10,728 nt of DNA, from the NCBI GenBank assembly GCA_036274645.1, contig DASUFH010000244.1, positions 1-10,728 on the forward strand, given 5' to 3'. Made by a program: the position numbers and the translations under genes. Origin of the DNA: DASUFH01 sp036274645 (GTDB lineage Bacteria > Acidobacteriota > Terriglobia > 20CM-2-55-15). Of this stretch, positions 1-7,059 are shown one piece after another. The notes beneath the pieces were generated by a model. It was not told where the DNA came from and made no database searches. It worked only from the letters and a program-made list of their open reading frames with translations. Each line of letters begins with the position of its first letter. Position 1 is the stretch's first letter.

Positions 1-376
1 GGCGTTGTTGTTCGCGACATGTTCGCCTCCTGTGAGAGCACACCCACCAGTGGGCCTGCTTTGGAGGCGATAGTGATGCAGAAGAGGGAAACTTTCCTCG
101 AGGGTCTGTCGTCCTGCCACCGCGCAGCGGTTTAGTTCAACTTATTGTGGACCCGCGCAACATAACTCCCAAAAGCTGCATCTTTCTGCAGCGTAGCGAC
201 GGGCCCATATGCTAACTCGTTGCCATGGCGCATGGTATGGGGAGCTGATCATCAAGTCAACGGCGTTATGCCGCAGCGCGCGTGCGGCATAACGCCGCGG
301 GGCGCTGGGATTATGCTGCACACACGGTCGAATCCCCCTGGTGTCAATGCCGGACGAGACATGGTCAGAAGGACGG
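1..376. other. Intergenic region, no confident gene
   Basis: No recognisable gene lies here. Reading frame 1 is open from the window edge to a TAG at 133-135 (44 codons), so the end of a plus-strand gene starting outside the window is possible. Its residues match no family I know, and Cys, Ser and Thr are scattered in a way that does not look strongly coding. Several short palindromes are visible: an 8-bp pair TCGCCTCC/GGAGGCGA at 23-30 and 63-70, a 6-bp GCTGCA/TGCAGC hairpin at 175-192, and the much stronger hairpin at 261-297, listed separately. The region lies just past the 3' end of the minus-strand esterase cluster, so part of it is probably that transcript's 3' untranslated end. Confidence 0.5.
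261..297. repeat. Perfect 15-bp inverted repeat (hairpin) after esterase cluster
   Basis: The arm CGGCGTTATGCCGCA at 261-275 is exactly reverse-complemented at 283-297, around a 7-nt GC loop. It starts 80 nt past the stop of the minus-strand hydrolase gene. It could terminate that transcript or protect its 3' end, but no T-run follows it on either strand, so it is not a textbook intrinsic terminator. A REP-type dispersed palindrome is the alternative. Confidence 0.75.
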
Positions 377-2773
377 CTATTTCATCTTCTCCAGCATCCA
401 CTGGATGGCCCGCTCCTGTGTCCCCAAAGGCAGGCGGTTGTAGTCCCAGGGCTGATCCAGCATGACGTTGTCGGCGGCGTTGTAGAGAGCGTAGATCTTC
501 TTCGCCTGTTCTACGGCCAGCTTTACGTCGGCGGGGGTGGCGTCGCGGTCGAACTGGGCCGACAGGACATACACGGGACGTGGCGCGATGGCGGCGATCA
601 GTTCGTCGTAATCGTAGGGCAACTGCGTTTCTTTGCCGGCGAATGCGCCCATCCGCGGCAGAAGATCATGTTCGCGGAAGTAGCGGGCAATGCCGCTGGT
701 TCCCTTGTCTTCCGTGTCCGCGCGCATGGGCGTAAAACCGTTGAGGCTGACCACGCCTTTAACGCGCGGGTCGAGCGCGGCCGTGTGCAGCGCGATGTTG
801 GCGCCCATGGAGTACCCGAATAAGTAGATGCGGGTTGAATCGACGGCCGCTTCCTTCGAGAGCGCGTCGATGGCGGCGCGTGTATCGTCCACCATGTGCC
901 CCATCTGGGACCATCGCGGATATCTGTTGTAGAACGCGGCCGCCTCCACCTGACGCGAGCCGAACCCGGACTGGTCGAAGGCGAGGACGGCGTATCCCGC
1001 CTGAACCAGCGCCAGTACCGGATGAACATCGTAGTGATACACCCAGCTATAGCCGAGCGAAGAGCTGTAGCCATGCAGCCAGATCACCGCCGGCAGTCTG
1101 GCGCCGGCGGCGTCAGTGGGAGTAAACAGGTCGGCCTCGATCGCCCCGAAACCGGACGGGCTGGAAAACGTGATCTTGCGTTTGGCGGCGCGCGGCGCCG
1201 CGGCGCTGTTCCATCCGTAGGAATTGCCGTTGGCTTTCGAGCCATGAATGTCGTCGAACAGCGTCGCATTGGTTTGCGCCGCGGCTCCTCGCGCCGCCCC
1301 GCCCCGGGCGCCTCCGCCGCCTCGCGCGCCCCGCGCCGGTTGCGAGGGATCGCCCAGTTTCGGCAGTGGGAACGGCCTGGCAAGCGATCCGGGCGTCTTG
1401 TCGCCCAGCATCCACTCCACCGCTTTGCGGATGTCGGCGGATTTCTTCTCCCAGTCCGCTACCGAAACGATGTCCCGTCCGTTGGAACCTTTGAGCGTGT
1501 CGGAGAGTTTGCGGGCCGGGTACTTCGAGAGATCTACGGTGTTTTTCACCTGGGTTCGCCACTGGTCGTAATCCCACGGATAAATCAGGTCGTTCGTCCA
1601 CCTTGTTTGAGACCGGCCGAACTGGAAGTCCAGCCAGTCCATCGCCGCCTGGACGTCATTGGCGCCGTGGTATCCCGGACTGTGCATCACGCCGAGCGCT
1701 TCGGGTTTGCCCAGGAGGTCATAAGCGCGGAGCGCCGAGCGATAAGCCTGTTCCATCGGCCAGGGCTGCGACACTTCGTCGTTGTTGCCGTACGTGATCA
1801 GAACTGCCCGCGGCGCCACCAGCGCCACAAGCAGGTTGCCATCTACCGGGAGGCGATCCTCGCGGCCGGAGAAGAACCTCAGCCGGGGGACAAACCACGT
1901 GGGGAAATTTCGCGTCGTGCTTTCGATGCTTTCGCCAAAACCGCGTTCGCTGCCCAGACGCCAGGGCATCACGCCGCCCACGCCGGTGCTGCCGGGAATC
2001 ACCGCTGTGATCCGCGGATCGATCGCGGCGGCAATCAGCGCCATCTTGCCGTCACGCGAATAGCCGTTGATGGCAATATGCGCCTTGTCGACCTGCGGCA
2101 ACGTATAGAGATAGTCCGTCAGCACCTGACTCGACCACGCGCGCCGCGGCAGATCGGCAAAATCGAAGTCCGGATACAACGGGACATAGGCATTGGCGTC
2201 ATTCTGGCTGTCGTTGCCCGCAAAACCCGCCGAGATGTATCCGCGCTGCAGCGCGGCGCCGCCGAACCCTGCGGCGCCGTTACTGATGCTCGGGCTGATC
2301 ATGACAGGGAAGGGGCCGCTTCCCGCCGGAATCGTGATCGTCGCGCGCAGCGTGGCCTTCCGGTCCGGCCCGAACTCGAAGCGCAGATTGCGTGTGATCT
2401 GTCCATTGGTAGTCGTCTCGTCGATGACGACAACGTTGTCGAGCCCGGGCCTGGGCGGAAACGTTCCCAGGTCGTACTTCTGCTCCAGCGCGTCGATCTC
2501 GGCGCGTCGCGCCTTCCAGTCGTTGGCCGACTTTACCGGACGTCCATCCACGAACCGCAGCGGGTCCGGCAGGCTGTTGATTTTCGGTAACGCGTCATAA
2601 TCCGGCGGCAGTTCACCGGCGCGCTGAAGCCATGTGTTGAACGATGCGACCACGGGCATCGTTTCAACGAACTTGTTCAGATAGGCCCGGCGCTCTTCCG
2701 GAGTCATCGCCAGGGAAGGGAGAGAGATCGCGAGCGACACGAAAAGGACGAGAAGCTGCCGTGGTCGTTTCAT
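377..2773 (-). CDS. Secreted two-domain alpha/beta hydrolase (CE15-like domain plus a dienelactone hydrolase/acetyl-esterase-like domain)
   Basis: Predicted exported esterase of 798 residues. The start at 2773 is preferred because AAGGAG (2781-2786) sits 7 nt upstream and the protein then opens with a clean signal peptide (MKRPRQLLVLFVSLAISLPSLA). An adjacent ATG at 2776 and an upstream ATG at 2800 are less likely. Domain 1 (about residues 110-385) carries GYSRDGK with nucleophile Ser239, matching the GCSRxGK motif of CE15 glucuronoyl esterases, followed by WRLG. Asp332 (GNNDE) and His369 (GYHG) are plausible triad partners. The acidic residue usual shortly after the CE15 nucleophile (IPQESG-like) reads IPGSTG here. 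A Gly/Arg/Ala-rich linker (about 478-500) joins domain 2 (about 530-798), which has GYSMG (Ser655) and Asp742. No His follows this Asp; the end reads QPWDYNRL. Last gene of a cluster of exported esterases, 47 nt after the previous gene. Likely substrates are esterified plant polysaccharides. The fold is sure, the substrate is inferred. Confidence 0.85.
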   Translation of the reverse strand: MKRPRQLLVLFVSLAISLPSLAMTPEERRAYLNKFVETMPVVASFNTWLQRAGELPPDYDALPKINSLPDPLRFVDGRPVKSANDWKARRAEIDALEQKYDLGTFPPRPGLDNVVVIDETTTNGQITRNLRFEFGPDRKATLRATITIPAGSGPFPVMISPSISNGAAGFGGAALQRGYISAGFAGNDSQNDANAYVPLYPDFDFADLPRRAWSSQVLTDYLYTLPQVDKAHIAINGYSRDGKMALIAAAIDPRITAVIPGSTGVGGVMPWRLGSERGFGESIESTTRNFPTWFVPRLRFFSGREDRLPVDGNLLVALVAPRAVLITYGNNDEVSQPWPMEQAYRSALRAYDLLGKPEALGVMHSPGYHGANDVQAAMDWLDFQFGRSQTRWTNDLIYPWDYDQWRTQVKNTVDLSKYPARKLSDTLKGSNGRDIVSVADWEKKSADIRKAVEWMLGDKTPGSLARPFPLPKLGDPSQPARGARGGGGARGGAARGAAAQTNATLFDDIHGSKANGNSYGWNSAAAPRAAKRKITFSSPSGFGAIEADLFTPTDAAGARLPAVIWLHGYSSSLGYSWVYHYDVHPVLALVQAGYAVLAFDQSGFGSRQVEAAAFYNRYPRWSQMGHMVDDTRAAIDALSKEAAVDSTRIYLFGYSMGANIALHTAALDPRVKGVVSLNGFTPMRADTEDKGTSGIARYFREHDLLPRMGAFAGKETQLPYDYDELIAAIAPRPVYVLSAQFDRDATPADVKLAVEQAKKIYALYNAADNVMLDQPWDYNRLPLGTQERAIQWMLEKMK

Positions 2774-2780
2774 CATTCGG

Positions 2781-2786
2781 CTCCTT
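2781..2786 (-). promoter_or_regulatory. Shine-Dalgarno AAGGAG deciding the hydrolase start
   Basis: On the minus strand AAGGAG is followed by CCGA and then ATGATG. The spacing is 4 nt to the first ATG (2776) and 7 nt to the second (2773). The longer frame that begins with the ATG at 2800 has this site inside it, so that start is disfavoured. Confidence 0.75.
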
Positions 2787-2820
2787 GCGGCGCATTCCAT
2801 CGCCTTCGGTCATCTGGGCG

Positions 2821-3729
2821 CTAACGGGCGCGCAGGAATGCCGCCAGCGGATTGGGTTCAAGCGCCTTCAGGCCGGCGATGACCTGTCCGGCGTTAATCA
2901 CCGCGCCGTCCCAGCCGGTGTGCAGCCGTTCCGACGGCGCCGGCTCGAATAGCGCGTCCACTTTTTCCGGACCGAGGGATTCGTACTTCTGCGCAATGAG
3001 TTCGTACAGATCCACATATGGCGCGCGGGTTTCTTTCGCGACTTCCGCCGCCCACGCGACGTGCGTGGTGTTGTCGCGCCGAAAACGGCCATCGTTCGTC
3101 CACGCCTTGCGCGGCGTCAGCGAGCAGATGATCGCGGTTCCACCCTGTTCGCGCGTTTCCTTGACGAACTGCTTCAAGTACCACCCGAACGTATGAACGG
3201 TTTCCGTCTGACCGTCTCTTTCGATGCGCTCCACTTCATCGCCCGTGCCCCGGAGCGCGCCTTTGCCCGACGCTCCACCGTTGTCGTTGGCGCCGAATTG
3301 TAGCAGGACGAAATCCCCCTTCCTGATCTGCGGCCGCAGGTTCTGCCAGAAGAATCCGCTGTAAAACGTGCGGCTGCTCGTGCCGCCGAACGCGCGATTC
3401 ACCACGTTGATCTTCGCGAGGTCGAAATACGCCACGATCGGCGCGCCCCAGCCCCACTGATTCATGTTGGAACCGTCGGCCAGCGTTCCGTTCCGCACTG
3501 TCGAGTCGCCGATGATCCACAGGGTCGGCAACGCGGGGTTTGCCGGCGTGGGCGGGAAATACCGGCCATTGCCCGGCGCCCCTTCCGGCGCCGGCGGACT
3601 GCCCATCTGCGTGTTTCGCGGCACATCGCCGATCCGGATCGAAGCGCCGGACGCCACCGGGCCCTGGGCGTGCGATGCGCTCGCTATGGCCAGAGCACAG
3701 ACAATGAATAGAAGGGCGCATGTTTTCAC
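2821..3729 (-). CDS. Secreted SGNH/GDSL esterase, rhamnogalacturonan acetylesterase-like (CE12-type)
   Basis: Predicted exported acetylesterase of 302 residues. A signal peptide (about residues 1-21, ending SASHAQ) precedes a Pro/Gly-rich spacer and an SGNH hydrolase domain from about residue 68. Block I is GDST with nucleophile Ser76. Block II is FGGTSSR (Gly116), block III is GAND (Asn148), and the block V His is His270. The residue three before that His, normally the triad Asp (DxxH), is Glu267 (ERLH). The start is GTG at 3729. It overlaps the TGA of the upstream esterase gene as GTGA, and no strong ribosome site is visible, so translation is probably coupled. Family members remove acetyl groups from rhamnogalacturonan or xylan in the periplasm or outside the cell. 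The neighbouring esterases fit that role, but the exact substrate is not readable from sequence. Confidence 0.88.
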   Translation of the reverse strand: MKTCALLFIVCALAIASASHAQGPVASGASIRIGDVPRNTQMGSPPAPEGAPGNGRYFPPTPANPALPTLWIIGDSTVRNGTLADGSNMNQWGWGAPIVAYFDLAKINVVNRAFGGTSSRTFYSGFFWQNLRPQIRKGDFVLLQFGANDNGGASGKGALRGTGDEVERIERDGQTETVHTFGWYLKQFVKETREQGGTAIICSLTPRKAWTNDGRFRRDNTTHVAWAAEVAKETRAPYVDLYELIAQKYESLGPEKVDALFEPAPSERLHTGWDGAVINAGQVIAGLKALEPNPLAAFLRAR

Positions 3730-4595
3730 GGGTTGTCACTCACATATCGGCCGGAGGCCGTTTCGACGGCGATACCCTTTTTCGAGAGCAGCGCAATAAA
3801 CGGGCTGTCTTTGAAGCCCTTGAGCCCCGACACGATCGACGACGCCACGAATTCCGCGCCGGGCAGATACGTGTGATTGCGGTCGCTGTAAAACCGGTCT
3901 ACCGTTTCGCGTCCCATGGCTTCGTATTTGTCCGCGCAGAAATTCGTCAGATCAAACACCGGAACCCGCAGCGTCGCGCCAATCTCTTTCGTCCATTGCG
4001 TGAAGCGTCCATTGCCCGTGCCGCGCTCGATGCGGTCCTCTCTGGGATCGTAGCCGGCCGGCAGCGGGCCGATCGGTGTCGCATCGGTGAACTTCACCTT
4101 CGGGTTGGTCCACATGTTGCGCGTCGTCACCGTCAACAGATAAACGCGCGCGCCCTTCCCGCGCGCCTCGGTCGCCATCTTCGACATGTACCAGCCGTAG
4201 GTATGGACCGGCTGATTGTTCCGCATCACCGTCTCTTCGCCGAGCCCCGCCGGTGTCGTTCCGTCATTGATCCCGAAAACCAGCAGCACAAAATCGCCGG
4301 CCTGGATCTGGGGAAGCACCCGCGGCCAGTCTCCTTCGTAATAGGTCCGGCTCGAGGTCCCCGCGTGGCCGACGTTCCTGATGGTCACCTTTGCAGGATC
4401 GAAAAAGTCCGCCAGCGGCGTGCCCCATCCCGCCACGGGATCGCCGTTCTTTCCTTTGCCGGAATTCTTCGCCGTCGAATCGCCGCACACGAAGATCGAG
4501 GGCCTGGCGGCAACGGCCTGAGCGCGTCCGCAAACCGGCATCGCCAGCAGACTCAAAAGAGTCAGGAACCGCAGGACCAATTGTCTTTTCTGCAT
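3726..4595 (-). CDS. Secreted SGNH/GDSL esterase, rhamnogalacturonan acetylesterase-like (CE12-type)
   Basis: Predicted exported acetylesterase of 289 residues, first gene of the esterase cluster. The ATG at 4595 gives a proper signal peptide (MQKRQLVLRFLTLLSLLAMP, ending GRAQA). A GTG at 4622 would add nine residues in front of it. Neither start has a clear Shine-Dalgarno site, so the start is uncertain. All SGNH blocks are present: GDSTAKN with Ser40, AGTSSRTYY with Gly79, GIND with Asn110, and DRNH with Asp238 and His241. This is the canonical CE12 triad, unlike the next gene. The two SGNH proteins share the GDST, GTSSRT, TxGWY and W-T-N signatures and look like a diverged tandem duplication. 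The stop overlaps the next gene's start by 4 nt. Likely role is deacetylation of pectin or hemicellulose in the periplasm or outside. Family is confident, substrate inferred. Confidence 0.87.
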   Translation of the reverse strand: MQKRQLVLRFLTLLSLLAMPVCGRAQAVAARPSIFVCGDSTAKNSGKGKNGDPVAGWGTPLADFFDPAKVTIRNVGHAGTSSRTYYEGDWPRVLPQIQAGDFVLLVFGINDGTTPAGLGEETVMRNNQPVHTYGWYMSKMATEARGKGARVYLLTVTTRNMWTNPKVKFTDATPIGPLPAGYDPREDRIERGTGNGRFTQWTKEIGATLRVPVFDLTNFCADKYEAMGRETVDRFYSDRNHTYLPGAEFVASSIVSGLKGFKDSPFIALLSKKGIAVETASGRYVSDNP

Positions 4596-4683
4596 GATCG
4601 GGTCGGCCAGATTCTGCCACACTGCGCGGTAGGAATTCGAGAGGGATGCCTTGTCCGGTAAACTGCCGCTTCGCTGTCCCGGT

Positions 4684-4789
4684 CTGCTTGTAGGGGCGGT
4701 CTATGGCCCGACGTCTCGGAATGGAATCTCTGACTTAAGAGAGACTCACTGTGAAACGCCGGGCGGTCATAGACCGCCCCTACAAGCAG
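4684..4789. repeat. Inverted-repeat element, 22-bp perfect arms (REP/MITE-like)
   Basis: The 22 nt at 4684-4705 (CTGCTTGTAGGGGCGG, then TCTATG) are exactly reverse-complemented at 4768-4789. The spacer is 62 nt, and about 12 more inner bases pair imperfectly (GCCCGaCGTcTC against GCCCGgCGTtTC, offset by three bases). The right arm is itself a hairpin, GGGCGGTC-ATA-GACCGCCC at 4761-4779; the left copy of that hairpin is degraded. No ORF lies inside. It sits between the E2 stop and the esterase cluster, where it could separate the two transcripts. A non-autonomous dispersed repeat is the likeliest reading. Confidence 0.8.
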
Positions 4790-4824
4790 GCGAGGACTCG
4801 ACAGTCTTCCAAATGTGAAAGGCG

Positions 4825-6051
4825 TTATTCCCAGCTTTCCAGCTGGCGCTGGATATCGGCCATGAACTGGTCGGCGGTGGCGCCGTCGATGATGCGGTGA
4901 TCGAAGGAAAGCGACAGCACGATCATCGGGCGAATGGCAATGGCGTCGTCGATGACGACGGCCCGCTTCTTGACGCCGCCCATTCCCATGATCGCGACCT
5001 GCGGCTGATTGATGATCGGCGTGCCGGCGAGAGCGCCGTACTGTCCGGGATTCGTAATGGTGAACGTTCCGTCACGCACATCGTCCGGAGTCAGCTTCTT
5101 CGTCCGGGCGCGCTCGCCCAGATCCTGGATTGCGCGCGTCAGATCGAGCAGGCTGAGTGTGTCGGCCTTCCTGAGGACAGGGACGATCAGTCCCCACTCC
5201 AGATTCACCGCAATCCCGATATTGATTGACCGTTTGTACACGATCGTATCGCCATCCAGCGACGCGTTGACGATGGGGAAACGCTTCAACGCCCGCGCCG
5301 CCGCATGAATGAAGAACGGCGTGATCGTCAGGCGCGCGCCCGAGCGTTCAAACTCCGCCTTCTGCCGCTCCCGCGCCGCAGTGATGCGCGCGCAGTCGAC
5401 CTCGAAGAACGTGGTGACGTGCGCGGACGTCCGGCGGCTCAGGACCATATGTTCCGCGATGGACTTTCGCATCGCCGTCAGCGGCACACGTTCGAGATCC
5501 GCGGCGCCGGGGCCCGCCGCGGTGGTCTTTTCCCGCGCGGCCTTCGTCTGTTCGATGTAGCTGAGAATATCGCTCTTGGTGACGCGCCCGCCGGCGCCGG
5601 TCCCTTTGCCCGCCAGCTCCGCCAGATCGATCCCGTGGTCCTTCGCGATGCGGCGCACCAGCGGCGAACCCCATTGCGGCTCGCCTCCAGCCGGCCCTTC
5701 CTCCCCGGCCTCGCTTTCTTTGGGGGGAGCGGGCGCCGACGCCGGCATCTTGCTCTCGACGGACTCCGCCGCCACGGGCGGTCCGCCGGCCGCGCGCTTC
5801 CCGGCCGGAGCGCCTTCGCCGATGACAGCGACGACCGTGTTGATCTCCACGGTCTGTCCTTCGCCGAACAGGATTTCCTGCAGCGTGCCCGAAGCCGGCG
5901 CAGGGATCACCGAATCCACCTTGTCGGTGGAGATTTCAAACAGATCCTCGTCGCGCTCCACGTGATCGCCCGGCTTCTTCAGCCAGCGCGTAATGGTTCC
6001 CTCGAAGACGCTTTCCCCCATCTGGGGCATGATGACTTTCGTATCGGCCAT
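4825..6051 (-). CDS. Dihydrolipoamide acyltransferase (E2) of a 2-oxo-acid dehydrogenase complex
   Basis: Core E2 subunit, 408 residues. It takes the acyl group from E1 on a swinging lipoyl arm and passes it to coenzyme A, in the cytoplasm. The lipoyl domain is residues 1-80 with the lipoylation site Lys44 in EISTDKVDS. An Ala/Pro/Glu-rich linker runs to about 125. The peripheral-subunit-binding domain is about 127-167 (SPLVRRIAKDHGIDL, GTGAGGRVTKSDI). The catalytic domain is about 185-408 and ends with SFDHRIIDG, giving His385 and Asp389. One lipoyl domain is typical of branched-chain or bacterial pyruvate/2-oxoglutarate E2 proteins; the stretch AMRKSIAEHM...TSAHVTTFFEVD resembles branched-chain and 2-oxoglutarate types. 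Starts 11 nt after the E1-beta stop in the same operon. GGGAA just upstream is a weak ribosome site. E2 identity is certain; the 2-oxo acid (branched-chain favoured over pyruvate) is inferred. Confidence 0.95.
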   Translation of the reverse strand: MADTKVIMPQMGESVFEGTITRWLKKPGDHVERDEDLFEISTDKVDSVIPAPASGTLQEILFGEGQTVEINTVVAVIGEGAPAGKRAAGGPPVAAESVESKMPASAPAPPKESEAGEEGPAGGEPQWGSPLVRRIAKDHGIDLAELAGKGTGAGGRVTKSDILSYIEQTKAAREKTTAAGPGAADLERVPLTAMRKSIAEHMVLSRRTSAHVTTFFEVDCARITAARERQKAEFERSGARLTITPFFIHAAARALKRFPIVNASLDGDTIVYKRSINIGIAVNLEWGLIVPVLRKADTLSLLDLTRAIQDLGERARTKKLTPDDVRDGTFTITNPGQYGALAGTPIINQPQVAIMGMGGVKKRAVVIDDAIAIRPMIVLSLSFDHRIIDGATADQFMADIQRQLESWE

Positions 6052-6062
6052 GTTTTTCCCGG

Positions 6063-7037
6063 TCAGTAAGCGTACAGCTCTCGAGCCACACGCATGACAT
6101 CAGAGATTTTGGGAAGGAAGAATTCCTCCAGCGGAGGACTGTATGGCACCGGCGTGTCCGGCGCGGTGATCCGGCGGATCGGCCCATCCAGATACTCGAA
6201 CGCCTCCTCGGAAATCACCGCCGCCAGTTCGCCCGCGAATCCACCGATGCGCGTGTCTTCGTGGAGCAGGATGACCTTGCTCGTCCGTTTCACGGACTCC
6301 AGGACTGCTTCCCGATCGAAAGGCAGCAGCGATCGCAGATCCAGCACCTCCAGATCAATGCCTTCCTTCTCGAGCTCCTTCGCCGCGTCCAGCGCCGTGT
6401 ACACCATCGCGCCGTACGTGATCACGGAAATGTCCGATCCGGTCCGGCGGACAGCCGCCTTCCCGATCGGCACTGTGAAGTCTTCCGCAGGGAGCTCTTC
6501 CTTGACCCGCCGGTAGAGAAATTTGTGTTCGAAAAACAGCACCGGATCGGGATCGCGAATCGCCGACTTGATGAGTCCCTTGGCGTCATACGCCGACGAC
6601 GGGCAGACCACTTTCAACCCGGGCGTGTGGACGTAATACATCTCCGGATTCTGAGAGTGGAACGGCCCGCCATGGACTCCGCCGCCACTCGGACCACGGA
6701 TCACAATCGGGACTCCGGCGTTCCACCGGTAGCGGCTCTTGGCGGCGAAATTCGTAATCTGATCGAACGCGCAGGAAATGAAGTCTGCGAACTGCATCTC
6801 GGCGATCGGGCGCAGGCCCATCAGCGCCGCGCCGATGGCGGCGCCGACAATGGCGGATTCCGAGATGGGGGTGTCGATCACCCGCCATTCACCGAAGCGT
6901 TCAAGCATGCCTTCGGTGACTTTGAACGCGCCGCCGTATATCCCGACGTCTTCGCCGAGCACGAACACGCGCTCGTCTTTTTCCATCTCCTCCCAGATTC
7001 CCTGGCGGATCGCTTCAACGTAAGTGGTTGCCGGCAT
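6063..7037 (-). CDS. 2-oxo-acid dehydrogenase E1 component, beta subunit
   Basis: Beta subunit (324 residues) of the thiamine-diphosphate-dependent E1, which decarboxylates the 2-oxo acid and loads the acyl group onto E2. The N-terminal pyrimidine-binding domain shows EDVGIYGGAFKVTEGM (29-44), the TPISE motif with Glu60 (the conserved cofactor-activating Glu of this family), RGPSGGG (114-120) and PFHSQNPE with His127. The C-terminal transketolase-like domain covers about 195-324 (DLRSLLPFD, HEDTRIGGFAGE). Length is normal for bacterial E1-beta. Lies between E1-alpha (22 nt upstream) and E2 (11 nt downstream), so the three are co-transcribed. No clear Shine-Dalgarno precedes the ATG. In many bacteria such genes are named bkdAB or pdhB; sequence alone does not settle which. 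Confidence 0.95.
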   Translation of the reverse strand: MPATTYVEAIRQGIWEEMEKDERVFVLGEDVGIYGGAFKVTEGMLERFGEWRVIDTPISESAIVGAAIGAALMGLRPIAEMQFADFISCAFDQITNFAAKSRYRWNAGVPIVIRGPSGGGVHGGPFHSQNPEMYYVHTPGLKVVCPSSAYDAKGLIKSAIRDPDPVLFFEHKFLYRRVKEELPAEDFTVPIGKAAVRRTGSDISVITYGAMVYTALDAAKELEKEGIDLEVLDLRSLLPFDREAVLESVKRTSKVILLHEDTRIGGFAGELAAVISEEAFEYLDGPIRRITAPDTPVPYSPPLEEFFLPKISDVMRVARELYAY

Positions 7038-7059
7038 GGATATATGAAGACCGTTGGAT

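Noticed and set aside
220..465. Small plus-strand frame in the left intergenic region
   Set aside because: It runs through the perfect hairpin at 261-297 and into the antisense of the hydrolase gene, has no ribosome site, and its product resembles nothing.
896..2590. Long plus-strand open frame (564 codons) opposite the hydrolase gene
   Set aside because: It is antisense to a gene with clear motifs, a signal peptide and a ribosome site. Its product is Arg/His/Gly-rich without any family signature, as expected for a mirror frame in GC-rich DNA.
3720..4661. Plus-strand open frame (313 codons) opposite the first SGNH esterase
   Set aside because: Arg/His/Ala-rich mirror translation with no motif; the SGNH gene on the minus strand explains the region.
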